Source: an uncultured Ruminococcus sp.
GTDB taxonomy: Bacteria > Bacillota > Clostridia > Oscillospirales > Ruminococcaceae
DNA: 64,000 nt
NCBI GenBank assembly: GCA_947627175.1
Contig: CANQVA010000002.1
Coordinates: 1-64,000 of the forward strand
Reading direction: 5' to 3'
The translations under genes and the position numbers were made by a program. Within the stretch, counting starts at the first letter, position 1. Each line of letters begins with the position of its first letter. This document shows, one piece after another, positions 22,860 to 31,449 of this stretch. Under the pieces are notes generated by a model. The model was not told the origin of the DNA and ran no database searches. It worked only from the letters and a program-made list of their open reading frames with translations.

Positions 22860-25128
22860 ATTTCTGTTTTATTTTGAAACTACTGTTTTTCAGACGGTTT
22901 ATATCAAATCCTTCTGACTTGCTTCTGCGTTTTCCTGATTTTCTTCGGGGCTGTGTCTTTTTCTGTTCCTTTTCGTCGTCAAGTCTCATAGTAAGTGATA
23001 TTCTGTTCCTCTTTAAATCAACTTCAATTACACGCACTTTGACTACTTGTCCGACTTTTACGGCTTCAAGGGGATGTTTAATATATTTACTGCATATCTG
23101 CGAAATATGTACAAGTCCGTCCTCATGTACGCCGATGTCAACGAATGCACCGAAATCAATGATATTGCGGACTGTTCCTACAAGTTCCATACCTACTTTA
23201 AGGTCTTTTATATCCATAACATCACCACTCCTTAACAGAGGGGGCGGGAGTTCGTCACGGAGGTCACGACCGGGTTTTTTGAGTTCTCCTATAATGTCGG
23301 TGAGAGTAGGAACGCCTATTCCGAGATTTTTACTTATATTTTCAAGACCTATATTTTCAGCCTTTTCAGTTATTCCGAAAGCACCGCCGTCCGAAATGTC
23401 CGCAAGAGTAAAACCACATTCATTCAGTAATGACGATGCGGCGGAATAGCTTTCAGGGTGAACGGCTGTATTATCAAGCGGATTTATTCCGTCACGCACT
23501 CTTAAAAATCCTGCACACTGTTCAAAAGCCTTTTTGCCGAGTTTTGAAACTTTCATAAGTTCCTTACGGTCGTTAAACCTGCCGTTTTCCTCACGGTAGG
23601 CAACTATATTTTTGGCAACTGCCGAATTTATTCCCGATACATAGGACAAAAGCGAATATGACGCTGTGTTCAGGTCAACGCCGACGGAGTTTACACAATC
23701 TTCAACAACGCCTGAAAGTGCCTCATTCATACGTGCCTGCGGCATATCGTGCTGATATTGTCCTACTCCTATAGCTTTAGGTTCAATTTTTACAAGTTCG
23801 GCAAGTGGGTCTTGTAAACGTCTTGCAATAGATACAGCACTTCTTAAAGATACATCATAATCGGGAAATTCTTCAGCGGCAAGTTTTGATGCGGAATAAA
23901 CAGATGCACCTGCTTCACTTACTACCATATAGCTTATTTTCTGCGGTATCTCTTTAAGCAAATCAACAACGAAATTTTCAGTTTCACGGGAAGCCGTGCC
24001 GTTACCTATAGATATAGTTGTAACTCCGTGTTTCTGAATGAGTGACTTTATAGTTTTTGCTGAACTTTCAATATTCTGTTTAGGCCCCGGAGTGGGATAA
24101 ATAACACCTGTATCAAGAACTTTTCCTGTCGGGTCAATTACTGCTACTTTACAGCCTGTTCTGTAACCCGGGTCAAGACCGAGAATAATACTGTTTTTCA
24201 GCGGTGCTTGCAAAAGCAACTGACGGAGATTTGAGGCAAATACTTTTATTGATTCTTCAGCGGCTTTCGCTGTCATTTCGGAACGTATTTCACGTTCTAT
24301 TGATGGGAAAATAAGTCTTTTATAACTGTCCTGAAGTGCCATTCTCACAAGTTCACCGCATGGAGAATTATTTTTAACATACTTATTTGCAATAATACCT
24401 GATGCACTTGTTTCGTCAAGACTGACTGAAACTTTTATAAATCCCTCTTTTTCACCTCTGTCAAGTGCAAGTACACGATGATTTGCAATTTTTTCAACCG
24501 GTTCTTTATAGTCATAGTAATTGATATATACACTTTCTGCTTCCGGGTCAACGGCTTTTGAAACGATTTCACCATTATCGTTTGCCAGCTTACGGAGTTT
24601 TTTTCTTATTTCCGCATCATCGGAAATATCCTCCGCTATTATATCCATAGCACCTTGTAAAGCCGTTTTAACGTCGGGAATGTTCTTTTCTTCGTTAATA
24701 AAATCTTCCGCTGTTTTTTCCGGTTCTGTCTGCGGATTCTGTTCAGTTATGACAACAGCAAGCGGTTCAAGCCCGTTTTCCCTTGCAATTCCTGCACGTG
24801 TACGTCTTTTAGGTTTAAACGGTCTGTAAATGTCTTCTACTTCAACGAGTGTAGTCGCTGAACTTATGGCATTTTCTATTTCAGGAGTCATTTTCTCCTG
24901 CTCCGTGATAGCATTTGAAATTTCCTCCTTGCGTTTTTCAAGGTTGCGTAAATACATAAGACGGTCATAAAGTTCACGGAGAATCTGGTCATCAAGTGAA
25001 CCTGTAAGTTCCTTGCGGTAACGTGCAATAAACGGTATTGTTTTGTCATCGTCGATGAGGTCAACAGTGTTATTGACGTGTTCAAGCTTTAAATTAAATT
25101 CCTGTGCAAGAGTTTTGTTTATATCCAT
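22858..25128 (-). CDS. tex: Tex-family RNA-binding protein
   Basis: A 756-residue Tex protein (transcription accessory). The order is N-terminal helical domain (FIARYRKELTGSLDD), a YqgF/RNase H-like domain (about residues 315-440, GLDPGYRTGCKVAVID), helix-hairpin-helix motifs (LLSYVSGINSAVAKNIV), and a C-terminal S1 domain (GTVRNIIDFGAFVDIGVHED). A basic tail follows. Tex binds nucleic acid and affects transcription and toxin expression in several pathogens; its exact role is unsettled. A weak AAAGGA precedes the ATG. It may be co-transcribed with the alpha/beta hydrolase 40 bp upstream. Confidence 0.94.
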   Translation of the reverse strand: MDINKTLAQEFNLKLEHVNNTVDLIDDDKTIPFIARYRKELTGSLDDQILRELYDRLMYLRNLEKRKEEISNAITEQEKMTPEIENAISSATTLVEVEDIYRPFKPKRRTRAGIARENGLEPLAVVITEQNPQTEPEKTAEDFINEEKNIPDVKTALQGAMDIIAEDISDDAEIRKKLRKLANDNGEIVSKAVDPEAESVYINYYDYKEPVEKIANHRVLALDRGEKEGFIKVSVSLDETSASGIIANKYVKNNSPCGELVRMALQDSYKRLIFPSIEREIRSEMTAKAAEESIKVFASNLRQLLLQAPLKNSIILGLDPGYRTGCKVAVIDPTGKVLDTGVIYPTPGPKQNIESSAKTIKSLIQKHGVTTISIGNGTASRETENFVVDLLKEIPQKISYMVVSEAGASVYSASKLAAEEFPDYDVSLRSAVSIARRLQDPLAELVKIEPKAIGVGQYQHDMPQARMNEALSGVVEDCVNSVGVDLNTASYSLLSYVSGINSAVAKNIVAYREENGRFNDRKELMKVSKLGKKAFEQCAGFLRVRDGINPLDNTAVHPESYSAASSLLNECGFTLADISDGGAFGITEKAENIGLENISKNLGIGVPTLTDIIGELKKPGRDLRDELPPPLLRSGDVMDIKDLKVGMELVGTVRNIIDFGAFVDIGVHEDGLVHISQICSKYIKHPLEAVKVGQVVKVRVIEVDLKRNRISLTMRLDDEKEQKKTQPRRKSGKRRSKSEGFDINRLKNSSFKIKQK

Positions 25129-25168
25129 AATTATCTTTTTCCTTTCATGTATGATATTTATAAATATA

Positions 25169-26104
25169 TTAGATTTTTCTTTCTGTCCATAAGAAAAGAT
25201 GTTCGGCTATGTCATTCCATACAAGCATTTTATCAGTTTCATTCAAAATTTCATGACGCATACCGACGTATAATTTATGAGAAATGTTTTTATAGCCTTT
25301 GTCTTTGAGAAAATCAATTGACCTAAAAAACTTTTTTTCCGAAAACATACAAGGGTCATCTTTTCCCGAAATAAATCTGATAGGCAAATCAGGATTTTTA
25401 TTTATACAAGTTTCCCATGCTTTTTGATTATAGGCACTTTCCATAAGTTCTATAAGTGCCTGAAATCCGCTAAGCGTGTATGTGAAATTACAGAGGGGGT
25501 CATTATTGAACTGCATGACAACTTCCGGATTACTGCAAATCCAAGAATGCGGAACATCTTCAAAATTTCTGTTCAGAAAACTTTCAAACATATTCTGAAT
25601 TTTTTCGCTCCTGTAGCGTAAAGTGAGTTTTTTTGAAAGTTCCGAATTTATCGCATCTGCAAGAGTTACAAAACGGCTATAAGAAGGATTACCCGACAGA
25701 AAAAGCCCGTCTGTTCTGTCGCCATATAATTGCAGATTAGTTAAAGCTATAAGCGAACCGAGACTATGTGCTATAATAAAATGCGGAATATTACGGAAAT
25801 TACGGTTTATAAAAGTATTTCCCAGATATGAATTATATTTACATAACATTCCGGCAGAGGTATGCCCTAAATCTTCAGGCTTTTCTATGCTTTTCCCATG
25901 TCCTGTATTATCGGCTGTTATTACGGCAAAACCTTTTTCAACAAGAAACTCCGCAAACGGATAATAACGTTCTTTGTGTTCGTTCATACCGTGAATAATC
26001 TGCACTGTTGCTATTGGATTTTCAGGTATATTCACAGCAAGGTTTATGTGATGATGTGAAAGACTTGTATGCATATCAAATTCATGAAATCTGGCTGAAA
26101 TCAT
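25169..26104 (-). CDS. Alpha/beta hydrolase, lysophospholipase-like
   Basis: A 311-residue serine hydrolase of the monoacylglycerol lipase/lysophospholipase (S33) type. The oxyanion region IIHGMNEHKERY, the nucleophile in AHSLGS, a catalytic Asp in FISGKDDPC and a His in MRHEILNE are visible. No signal peptide is evident, so it should act in the cytosol on monoacylglycerols or lysolipids. The substrate is not certain. The ATG at 26104 is preferred to the in-frame GTG at 26113, which is part of the ribosome binding site AGGTGG. The strong promoter is so close that the leader would be only a few bases. Confidence 0.82.
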   Translation of the reverse strand: MISARFHEFDMHTSLSHHHINLAVNIPENPIATVQIIHGMNEHKERYYPFAEFLVEKGFAVITADNTGHGKSIEKPEDLGHTSAGMLCKYNSYLGNTFINRNFRNIPHFIIAHSLGSLIALTNLQLYGDRTDGLFLSGNPSYSRFVTLADAINSELSKKLTLRYRSEKIQNMFESFLNRNFEDVPHSWICSNPEVVMQFNNDPLCNFTYTLSGFQALIELMESAYNQKAWETCINKNPDLPIRFISGKDDPCMFSEKKFFRSIDFLKDKGYKNISHKLYVGMRHEILNETDKMLVWNDIAEHLFLWTERKI

Positions 26105-26117
26105 ATTTTCCACCTAC

Positions 26118-26146
26118 ATTATATCATATTTCAAAAAACAAATCAA
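26118..26146 (-). promoter_or_regulatory. Promoter of the alpha/beta hydrolase gene
   Basis: TTGATT (26146-26141), 17-bp spacer, TATAAT (26123-26118). The -10 box ends 13 bp before the ATG, so the mRNA leader would be about 5-8 nt. Confidence 0.65.
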
Positions 26147-26160
26147 GTCACATAGTCAAA

Positions 26161-26178
26161 CAGCACCCGAAGGTGCTG
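26161..26178 (-). terminator. Terminator of the gld-type operon
   Basis: A CAGCACC / GGTGCTG stem of 7 bp with a TTCG loop on the minus strand, then TTTG. It ends 7 bp after the DUF4340 stop codon and directly abuts the next promoter. Confidence 0.65.
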
Positions 26179-26184
26179 TCATTA

Positions 26185-27606
26185 TTATTCGTCGTCGTCC
26201 GACGGCTGGGGCTTAACTGTTTTAAGTATGCCTGCACGTTCGCAGAATGAGTTATAGAACGACTGAACAGAAGTTTTTCCTGTTATTCTGCTTATGTCTA
26301 TAAGACCGCCTGTATATACATCGTCCTTGAAAACATAACATTTATCATTGCCTGCATCAACTAAATCTATCTTAATGTCTGTACCGTCATTGACATGAAA
26401 AACAGCACTCAAAAGGGGTTCTGAATTATCGGGAGATGCATTTATATCAATTTCTGTAAATATAAGAATTGACAAGGCATTATAGAAATTCTGAAAAATC
26501 GTTGATATTTCATTATCTTCAACATCTATTGACTTTCCATTCATTTCAAGAACACGGTCTGTCATGTTCATAGTGAATGAATCCTGAATATCACCGAATG
26601 TAAGGTCAAAGCCCGTTACACTGTAAATATCTGCAACTGTTACGGAGTCGGGCAGGAATTTAAGCGGGGTGTAGTCTATGAAGCTCAAATCTGAAACATA
26701 ATATGTCTGTACCTGATTTGAATCTTCAAGAAGGGCATATGTGTAAGTTCCGTTATTGTCTGTTTTACCGCTTACAAGAATACTCTTTTCAGTACCGTCA
26801 AGACCTTTTACTGTTACTTCTGCTGACGGTTTGTCAAATCCGTATTTACTCATATCTTCAAGATATTCGTCAAGTAACTGCTGGGCTTCAAGACGTGTAA
26901 TTGTTGTAAGCATTGAAGTTACTGCTGTCTGGTCAAAAGGAAGATTTGAATATTCATCAGGCAAAGACCATGTAGAAGTTTCTTCATCAAATATAAGGTC
27001 ATATACAGTTTTTCCGTTCTTTTTAACGGTAATTTCTTTGATTTCGTCATCACCGTAGGGAATAAAATCTTTTGATTTAATCATCATACGGCTTGCTTTA
27101 AGCACACTGCCGTTTATGGAGTCAACAGTATATACTTTGTTTCTTCCCTCAATCATGATATAATAATAGTCATTTGTGGGGGTGATATTTCCGACATAGA
27201 TTTTATAATTGTTCGTGCCGTCAGAAAGAGTTATCGTTTCGGCAGGATTTTCAAGACCGTACATAGCTTTTTTAGAACTGTCCGCCTCACCGAAATTTGT
27301 TTCGGCTGTAAAGTCTGAAACAAGCGTAAGCAATGCAGTCATATAAGTCTGGTCAAGGGTAAATTCTCCGCTTTCAAGTTCCCATTCTCCATCTTCATTA
27401 AGTTCTGCTTTATACTGACCGTCGGGGCAATCAAAATCTACTTCTTTTATAGTGTCGCTGTCAAATTTGAAAAGCACATTGTCAGCAAGTTCAGATTCCT
27501 GCTTTTCTGTTTCCTTGTCGCTTTTGTTCTTTACAGCAAGGAAAGCACCAAATGAACCGCCTGCAACAATAAGCAGAACAACAACAGCTATTATAACTTT
27601 TTTCAT
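26185..27606 (-). CDS. DUF4340 membrane-anchored protein
   Basis: A 473-residue protein with an N-terminal membrane anchor (MKKVIIAVVVLLIVAGGSFG) and external DUF4340 repeats (DGTNNYKIYVGNITPTNDYY; ENPAETITL). In many bacteria DUF4340 proteins are encoded with GldA/F/G-type ABC exporters, as here, and may be an accessory outer part. The ATG at 27606 overlaps the gldG stop by one base (TAATG), with AGGAG 9 bp upstream, so translation is coupled. Start 27630 is rejected for that reason. Confidence 0.85.
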   Translation of the reverse strand: MKKVIIAVVVLLIVAGGSFGAFLAVKNKSDKETEKQESELADNVLFKFDSDTIKEVDFDCPDGQYKAELNEDGEWELESGEFTLDQTYMTALLTLVSDFTAETNFGEADSSKKAMYGLENPAETITLSDGTNNYKIYVGNITPTNDYYYIMIEGRNKVYTVDSINGSVLKASRMMIKSKDFIPYGDDEIKEITVKKNGKTVYDLIFDEETSTWSLPDEYSNLPFDQTAVTSMLTTITRLEAQQLLDEYLEDMSKYGFDKPSAEVTVKGLDGTEKSILVSGKTDNNGTYTYALLEDSNQVQTYYVSDLSFIDYTPLKFLPDSVTVADIYSVTGFDLTFGDIQDSFTMNMTDRVLEMNGKSIDVEDNEISTIFQNFYNALSILIFTEIDINASPDNSEPLLSAVFHVNDGTDIKIDLVDAGNDKCYVFKDDVYTGGLIDISRITGKTSVQSFYNSFCERAGILKTVKPQPSDDDE

Positions 27607-29096
27607 TAAGCATATCTCCTCTTGAGCCATACTGCCACGCCTATAATTGCTACGGCAATAGGAACAATTGTAAATATTCTGAGTACAGATTCAGCTTCAT
27701 CAGCATCTTCAAAATGCATGGTATCATATGAGTTGAATTTATTTCCTATACCCATATCAATATCAGTATCATAAAGCCATGTATTCGAGAAAACGGCAAG
27801 CTGCCGTGTTCCCATAATAGACCATGAAACTTTATCAATATCTATTATATCATCCGTACCGAAAATAATTATTTTTCCAAGTGTCTGTTTATTATATGAA
27901 TAATATCCGAAACAAAGCGGAGTATTGCTTAATTCTATGGCTTGTTTTTCAGTTTCGGCGTCACCGCCTCTTGCTTCACTTTTAGTTGTATAACTTGATG
28001 TTGCAGTATCGGATACATTCTCAACAATAGGAGATTTTTCAATATATCCGTTATCCCCTGCATATTCATATATACTTCTTGTATTTGAAATACCTGCAAT
28101 ATACATTCCGTCATCAACAAGTTGAATTATATCTGATGTCAAATCCTCTGTAAAATCATCTGTTGCCGGTACATATTGGGCACGGAAATAATTATCACAT
28201 TGTTCTGCTTCGGGATTCTGAAATTGATTTACAGTGCTTTCTTCTGTAACATAGTTATAATCAATACCGAGTTCAAACTTTTCAAGTAATCTGTCAATAT
28301 TTTCAAAACGACCCTTTGTGTCGCAAGGTGCTGCATAAATTGCAAGTGAACCGCCGTGGTCAAGGTAATCACTAAGGAGATTATACTCATTTTCCGTTAT
28401 ATCTTTCTGAAAACCTGCAAGATAAATAATTGCCGTATTGTCGGGAATTGCCCCCTCTTCGTCAAGATTCATTTCAAGAACGTCATAATTGTCTGCTTTA
28501 AGCAGTTTTGCATATTCTTCATAGCTGTCATTTATTGTCTTTTCGCCATGACCTGTAAGAAAGTAAACTGTCGGGAGTGAACCGCTTGTACATACTTTTA
28601 TAGCACCTGCTATAAGTTCTTCGCCTGCATATTCAAAAACTCCGTCAGATGTTGTCTGAAATATTTTTTCACTGCCAATTCTTTTTATAACGTCACCGCA
28701 TTTAACGAAAATATCGCCCTTACTTATACCGAGAATTTGAGACGGGTCAAGTTCTGATGCTCTATCTGCCTCTTCGTCAGGATTAAAAGTAATAAGTTCT
28801 ATATTGTCACGCTTGCTTAATTCGTCAAGAGTATGATAGAGCGGAAGTAATTCCGGAGAGTCCTGAAACAAGCTAAGACTGTAATCATAGAGATAATAAA
28901 TTTCAATTTTCTTATCTGATACTTCATCAAGAAGTTGTACTGTCTTTTCATTAAGTGTATATTTTCCTGCCGGTGTCATATCAAAAACTTTGTCGGAATA
29001 TGTGAATATCAGATTTATCGGCACTGCAATAAGCAGTATGAGAATTGCAATGACGAATGCAAGTATTCCCGAAAAATTGAATTTTTTCTTCTGCAT
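27606..29096 (-). CDS. GldG-type ABC transporter auxiliary protein
   Basis: A 496-residue protein with one N-terminal and one C-terminal membrane segment (ILAFVIAILILLIAVPINLIF and IFTIVPIAVAIIGVAVWL). The large external domain is of the ABC_transp_aux/GldG type (KYTLNEKTVQLLDEV; TVYFLTGHGEKTINDSY). In Bacteroidetes GldG works with GldA and GldF in gliding; elsewhere the complex exports an unknown substrate. It follows the permease by 6 bp. Confidence 0.87.
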   Translation of the reverse strand: MQKKKFNFSGILAFVIAILILLIAVPINLIFTYSDKVFDMTPAGKYTLNEKTVQLLDEVSDKKIEIYYLYDYSLSLFQDSPELLPLYHTLDELSKRDNIELITFNPDEEADRASELDPSQILGISKGDIFVKCGDVIKRIGSEKIFQTTSDGVFEYAGEELIAGAIKVCTSGSLPTVYFLTGHGEKTINDSYEEYAKLLKADNYDVLEMNLDEEGAIPDNTAIIYLAGFQKDITENEYNLLSDYLDHGGSLAIYAAPCDTKGRFENIDRLLEKFELGIDYNYVTEESTVNQFQNPEAEQCDNYFRAQYVPATDDFTEDLTSDIIQLVDDGMYIAGISNTRSIYEYAGDNGYIEKSPIVENVSDTATSSYTTKSEARGGDAETEKQAIELSNTPLCFGYYSYNKQTLGKIIIFGTDDIIDIDKVSWSIMGTRQLAVFSNTWLYDTDIDMGIGNKFNSYDTMHFEDADEAESVLRIFTIVPIAVAIIGVAVWLKRRYA

Positions 29097-29102
29097 GGCT
29101 TA

Positions 29103-29834
29103 TTACCCCCTGTTCCAGCGTTTCTTTTCAATGGAAACAAAGTTCCATGCAAGAAGTACAATAATTGCGGATATGAAAAATACCATATCAGAAAGTCGGA
29201 TAAATCCCTGTGAAAAATATGCAAATCTCGGCTGTGCGGCAAATGAATAAAGAACAGACTGTACTTTCGGATACTGTGAAATAAAGTCCGTGCGTGAAAA
29301 ATCGTCAATAAACAAGAAAATAAACATTGCAAGTTCACCGAGTATAGCGGCAAGTATTGAACTTTCCGTGAATGACGAAATAAGCATACCGAGTGCTATA
29401 TACATCGCACCCCAGCAGAAAAAGCCTATATACGCACATACAAGCTGACTGATTACGACTTCTCCGTATAATGACGTTACAATCGGAAAAAGAGTTGAGC
29501 CTGCAATCATAAAAATAAATATTGTGATATTTGCAAGGAATTTTGCAAGCACTATTTTCATAACACTGACAGGTGAAGTCATAAGAAGTACTTCTGTACC
29601 GAATTTTCTTTCATCGGCATATGTACGCATTGTCATAATAGGTATAAGAAATATAAAGTAGAATATTACTTCATAAAAAATTTCAGTGAATGAAAATTGA
29701 TATGTGCTTTGGTCAATATTGCCTATTGAAACATTGAAATTATATGTAAAGAGAAGCATAAACAACGCTGTTATCGTGTACGCAAACGGCGTGTAAAAGA
29801 ACGACTGAATCTCTTTTTTATATATAGGAAACAT
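29103..29834 (-). CDS. ABC-2 type permease, GldF-like
   Basis: A 243-residue permease with six predicted membrane segments, starting FPIYKKEIQSFFYTPFAYT, which is typical of GldF/NosY-type ABC-2 permeases. It starts immediately after the ATPase stop codon with no gap. With the ATPase, GldG and DUF4340 proteins it should form a complete exporter. Confidence 0.9.
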   Translation of the reverse strand: MFPIYKKEIQSFFYTPFAYTITALFMLLFTYNFNVSIGNIDQSTYQFSFTEIFYEVIFYFIFLIPIMTMRTYADERKFGTEVLLMTSPVSVMKIVLAKFLANITIFIFMIAGSTLFPIVTSLYGEVVISQLVCAYIGFFCWGAMYIALGMLISSFTESSILAAILGELAMFIFLFIDDFSRTDFISQYPKVQSVLYSFAAQPRFAYFSQGFIRLSDMVFFISAIIVLLAWNFVSIEKKRWNRG

Positions 29835-30863
29835 TTATTCGTTATCCTCCTTTTTGTCTAATGAATAATCCTGATTTTTTTCGGGAACAATTTCGTCAAG
29901 CAGTTCCATAATACCACCGCTTTTTGTGGGACGGTTTATAAGTTCTATGAATACATTTTCAAGATTCGGCTTTTCAGTATAAATTTCTTCTATGGTGACT
30001 TTATTCTTCAAAAGTTCCGACATTATGCAACGACGGATTTCTTCGGCATCACCGTCAAGCTGTGTTGTGAAACTGAAAATATCTCCGCCTTCTTCGTCAA
30101 TTGAGGTAATTTCCTTAACGCCGTCCGTCATTTCAATTATTGAAGCCGCTTTTGTCTTTGAACCTTTTACTTTTATGTGCAGGACAAGCGACGCACCGAA
30201 AGATTTTTCAAGATTTTCAATAGTATCAATCGCCCTTATATCGCCCTTATTGATTATTACAACCCTGTCACATACTTCACTTACTTCACTGAGAATATGC
30301 GAACTGAAAATTACAGAATGACTTTTTTTCAAGTCACGGATAATATTTCTTACTTCAATTACCTGATTCGGGTCAAGACCTACAGTCGGTTCGTCAAGAA
30401 TTATAAATTCAGGGTTTCCGAGTATAGCCTGTGCAAAACCTACACGCCTTTTATATCCGCCCGAAAGATTCTTTATCAGCTTGTCCTTTACCTCTGTAAT
30501 GCTTAAAAGTTCCATAACACGCTTTATTTCGTCCTTTTTCTCAGAACGTGGAATTTTTTTCAGTCCCGCACAAAAAGACATATATTCTTTAACCCTCATA
30601 TCGGGATATACGGGAGGGTCTTGCGGAAGATAGCCTATTTTCCGCTTTGCTTTTACAGGGTCTTTTGAAATATCCGTACCGCATATGGTAACTGTACCGC
30701 CCGACATGGGAAGATACCCGGCTATCATGTTCATTGTAGTTGACTTTCCTGCACCGTTAGGGCCGAGAAAGCCAAGAATCTCATTATCATTTATTGTAAA
30801 ACTGATATTATTTACAGCTCTGTTATTGCCGTAAAATTTCGTAAGATTTTCAATACTAATCAT
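29835..30863 (-). CDS. ABC transporter ATPase, GldA-like
   Basis: A 342-residue ATPase: Walker A GPNGAGKST, signature LSGGYKRRVGFAQAI, Walker B FIILDEPTVGLDP, and H-loop SSHIL. The C-terminal 100 residues form the extension seen in drug- and gliding-type ABC-2 ATPases. AAAGGAG precedes the ATG. It is the first gene of the four-gene minus-strand operon. Its upstream promoter is weak (TTGATA and TGTATA with an 18-bp spacer near 30901-30930). Confidence 0.92.
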   Translation of the reverse strand: MISIENLTKFYGNNRAVNNISFTINDNEILGFLGPNGAGKSTTMNMIAGYLPMSGGTVTICGTDISKDPVKAKRKIGYLPQDPPVYPDMRVKEYMSFCAGLKKIPRSEKKDEIKRVMELLSITEVKDKLIKNLSGGYKRRVGFAQAILGNPEFIILDEPTVGLDPNQVIEVRNIIRDLKKSHSVIFSSHILSEVSEVCDRVVIINKGDIRAIDTIENLEKSFGASLVLHIKVKGSKTKAASIIEMTDGVKEITSIDEEGGDIFSFTTQLDGDAEEIRRCIMSELLKNKVTIEEIYTEKPNLENVFIELINRPTKSGGIMELLDEIVPEKNQDYSLDKKEDNE

Positions 30864-31263
30864 GAGGTTCTCCTTTCTGTCTGTATTGATTTAATGCTGA
30901 AAGCAATATACAGTAAAATTATAAAAAACGTATCAACATATTATTGCAGAAAAATATGTACGTAATATTAACGTTTTATGAATAAACTGTTAATTCAAAT
31001 AAAACACATCGCAGTAAAATAATTTTCCATAGTAAATTTACCAATAAATATTATAACATACCTGTGTAGAATATGTGAAAGATTATTGTGAAAAAGATGA
31101 ATTTGAATAAATTATTTTAAAATATATTATTTTGTTAATATTTCGTTTATAAATACGGAATATTTTTCTTAAGGCAAATGGACAAAGTACACAAAAAAAC
31201 AGTCCGTTTTGTGTGCATTGCAACAAAAAATTGATTTTTAAAAACTGAAAATTCTCTAAACTG
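30864..31263. other. AT-rich divergent regulatory region upstream of GH48
   Basis: No gene is visible. It holds two inverted repeats that could be regulator sites or AT-rich terminators: AATATTTCG (31137-31145) with CGGAATATT (31156-31164), and ACACAAAA (31189-31196) with TTTTGTGT (31207-31214). The second ends 50 bp upstream of the GH48 -35 box. Confidence 0.45.
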
Positions 31264-31292
31264 TTGACATAGAGTAAAATGTGGAATATAAT
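31264..31292 (+). promoter_or_regulatory. Promoter of the GH48 cellulase gene
   Basis: Perfect TTGACA (31264-31269) and TATAAT (31287-31292) with a 17-bp spacer, fitting the very high expression usual for GH48. The leader is about 150 nt. Confidence 0.88.
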
Positions 31293-31299
31293 TATCTTG

Positions 31300-31449
31300 A
31301 AAATAGTTTGAGGGTTGTGTATTGGAATTGCGAAACCGATGCACAGTGTACGAGGTATTTTCGTATGCATATTCTTTTCGGCACTACGGAAAGAATAAAA
31401 TTATTATTTATCTTACTTACTTAAATTCTTATGAGAGGGGTAAAAACTT
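31300..31449 (+). promoter_or_regulatory. Structured 5' leader of the GH48 mRNA
   Basis: The leader folds into a nested hairpin (ATGCA near 31336 with TGCAT near 31369, inner TACGA/TCGTA). A second 9-bp stem (31370-31378 with about 31387-31395) follows, and then an unstructured A/T-rich stretch with GAGAGGGG 8-9 bp before the ATG. It has no T-run, so mRNA stabilisation is more likely than attenuation. Confidence 0.45.
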
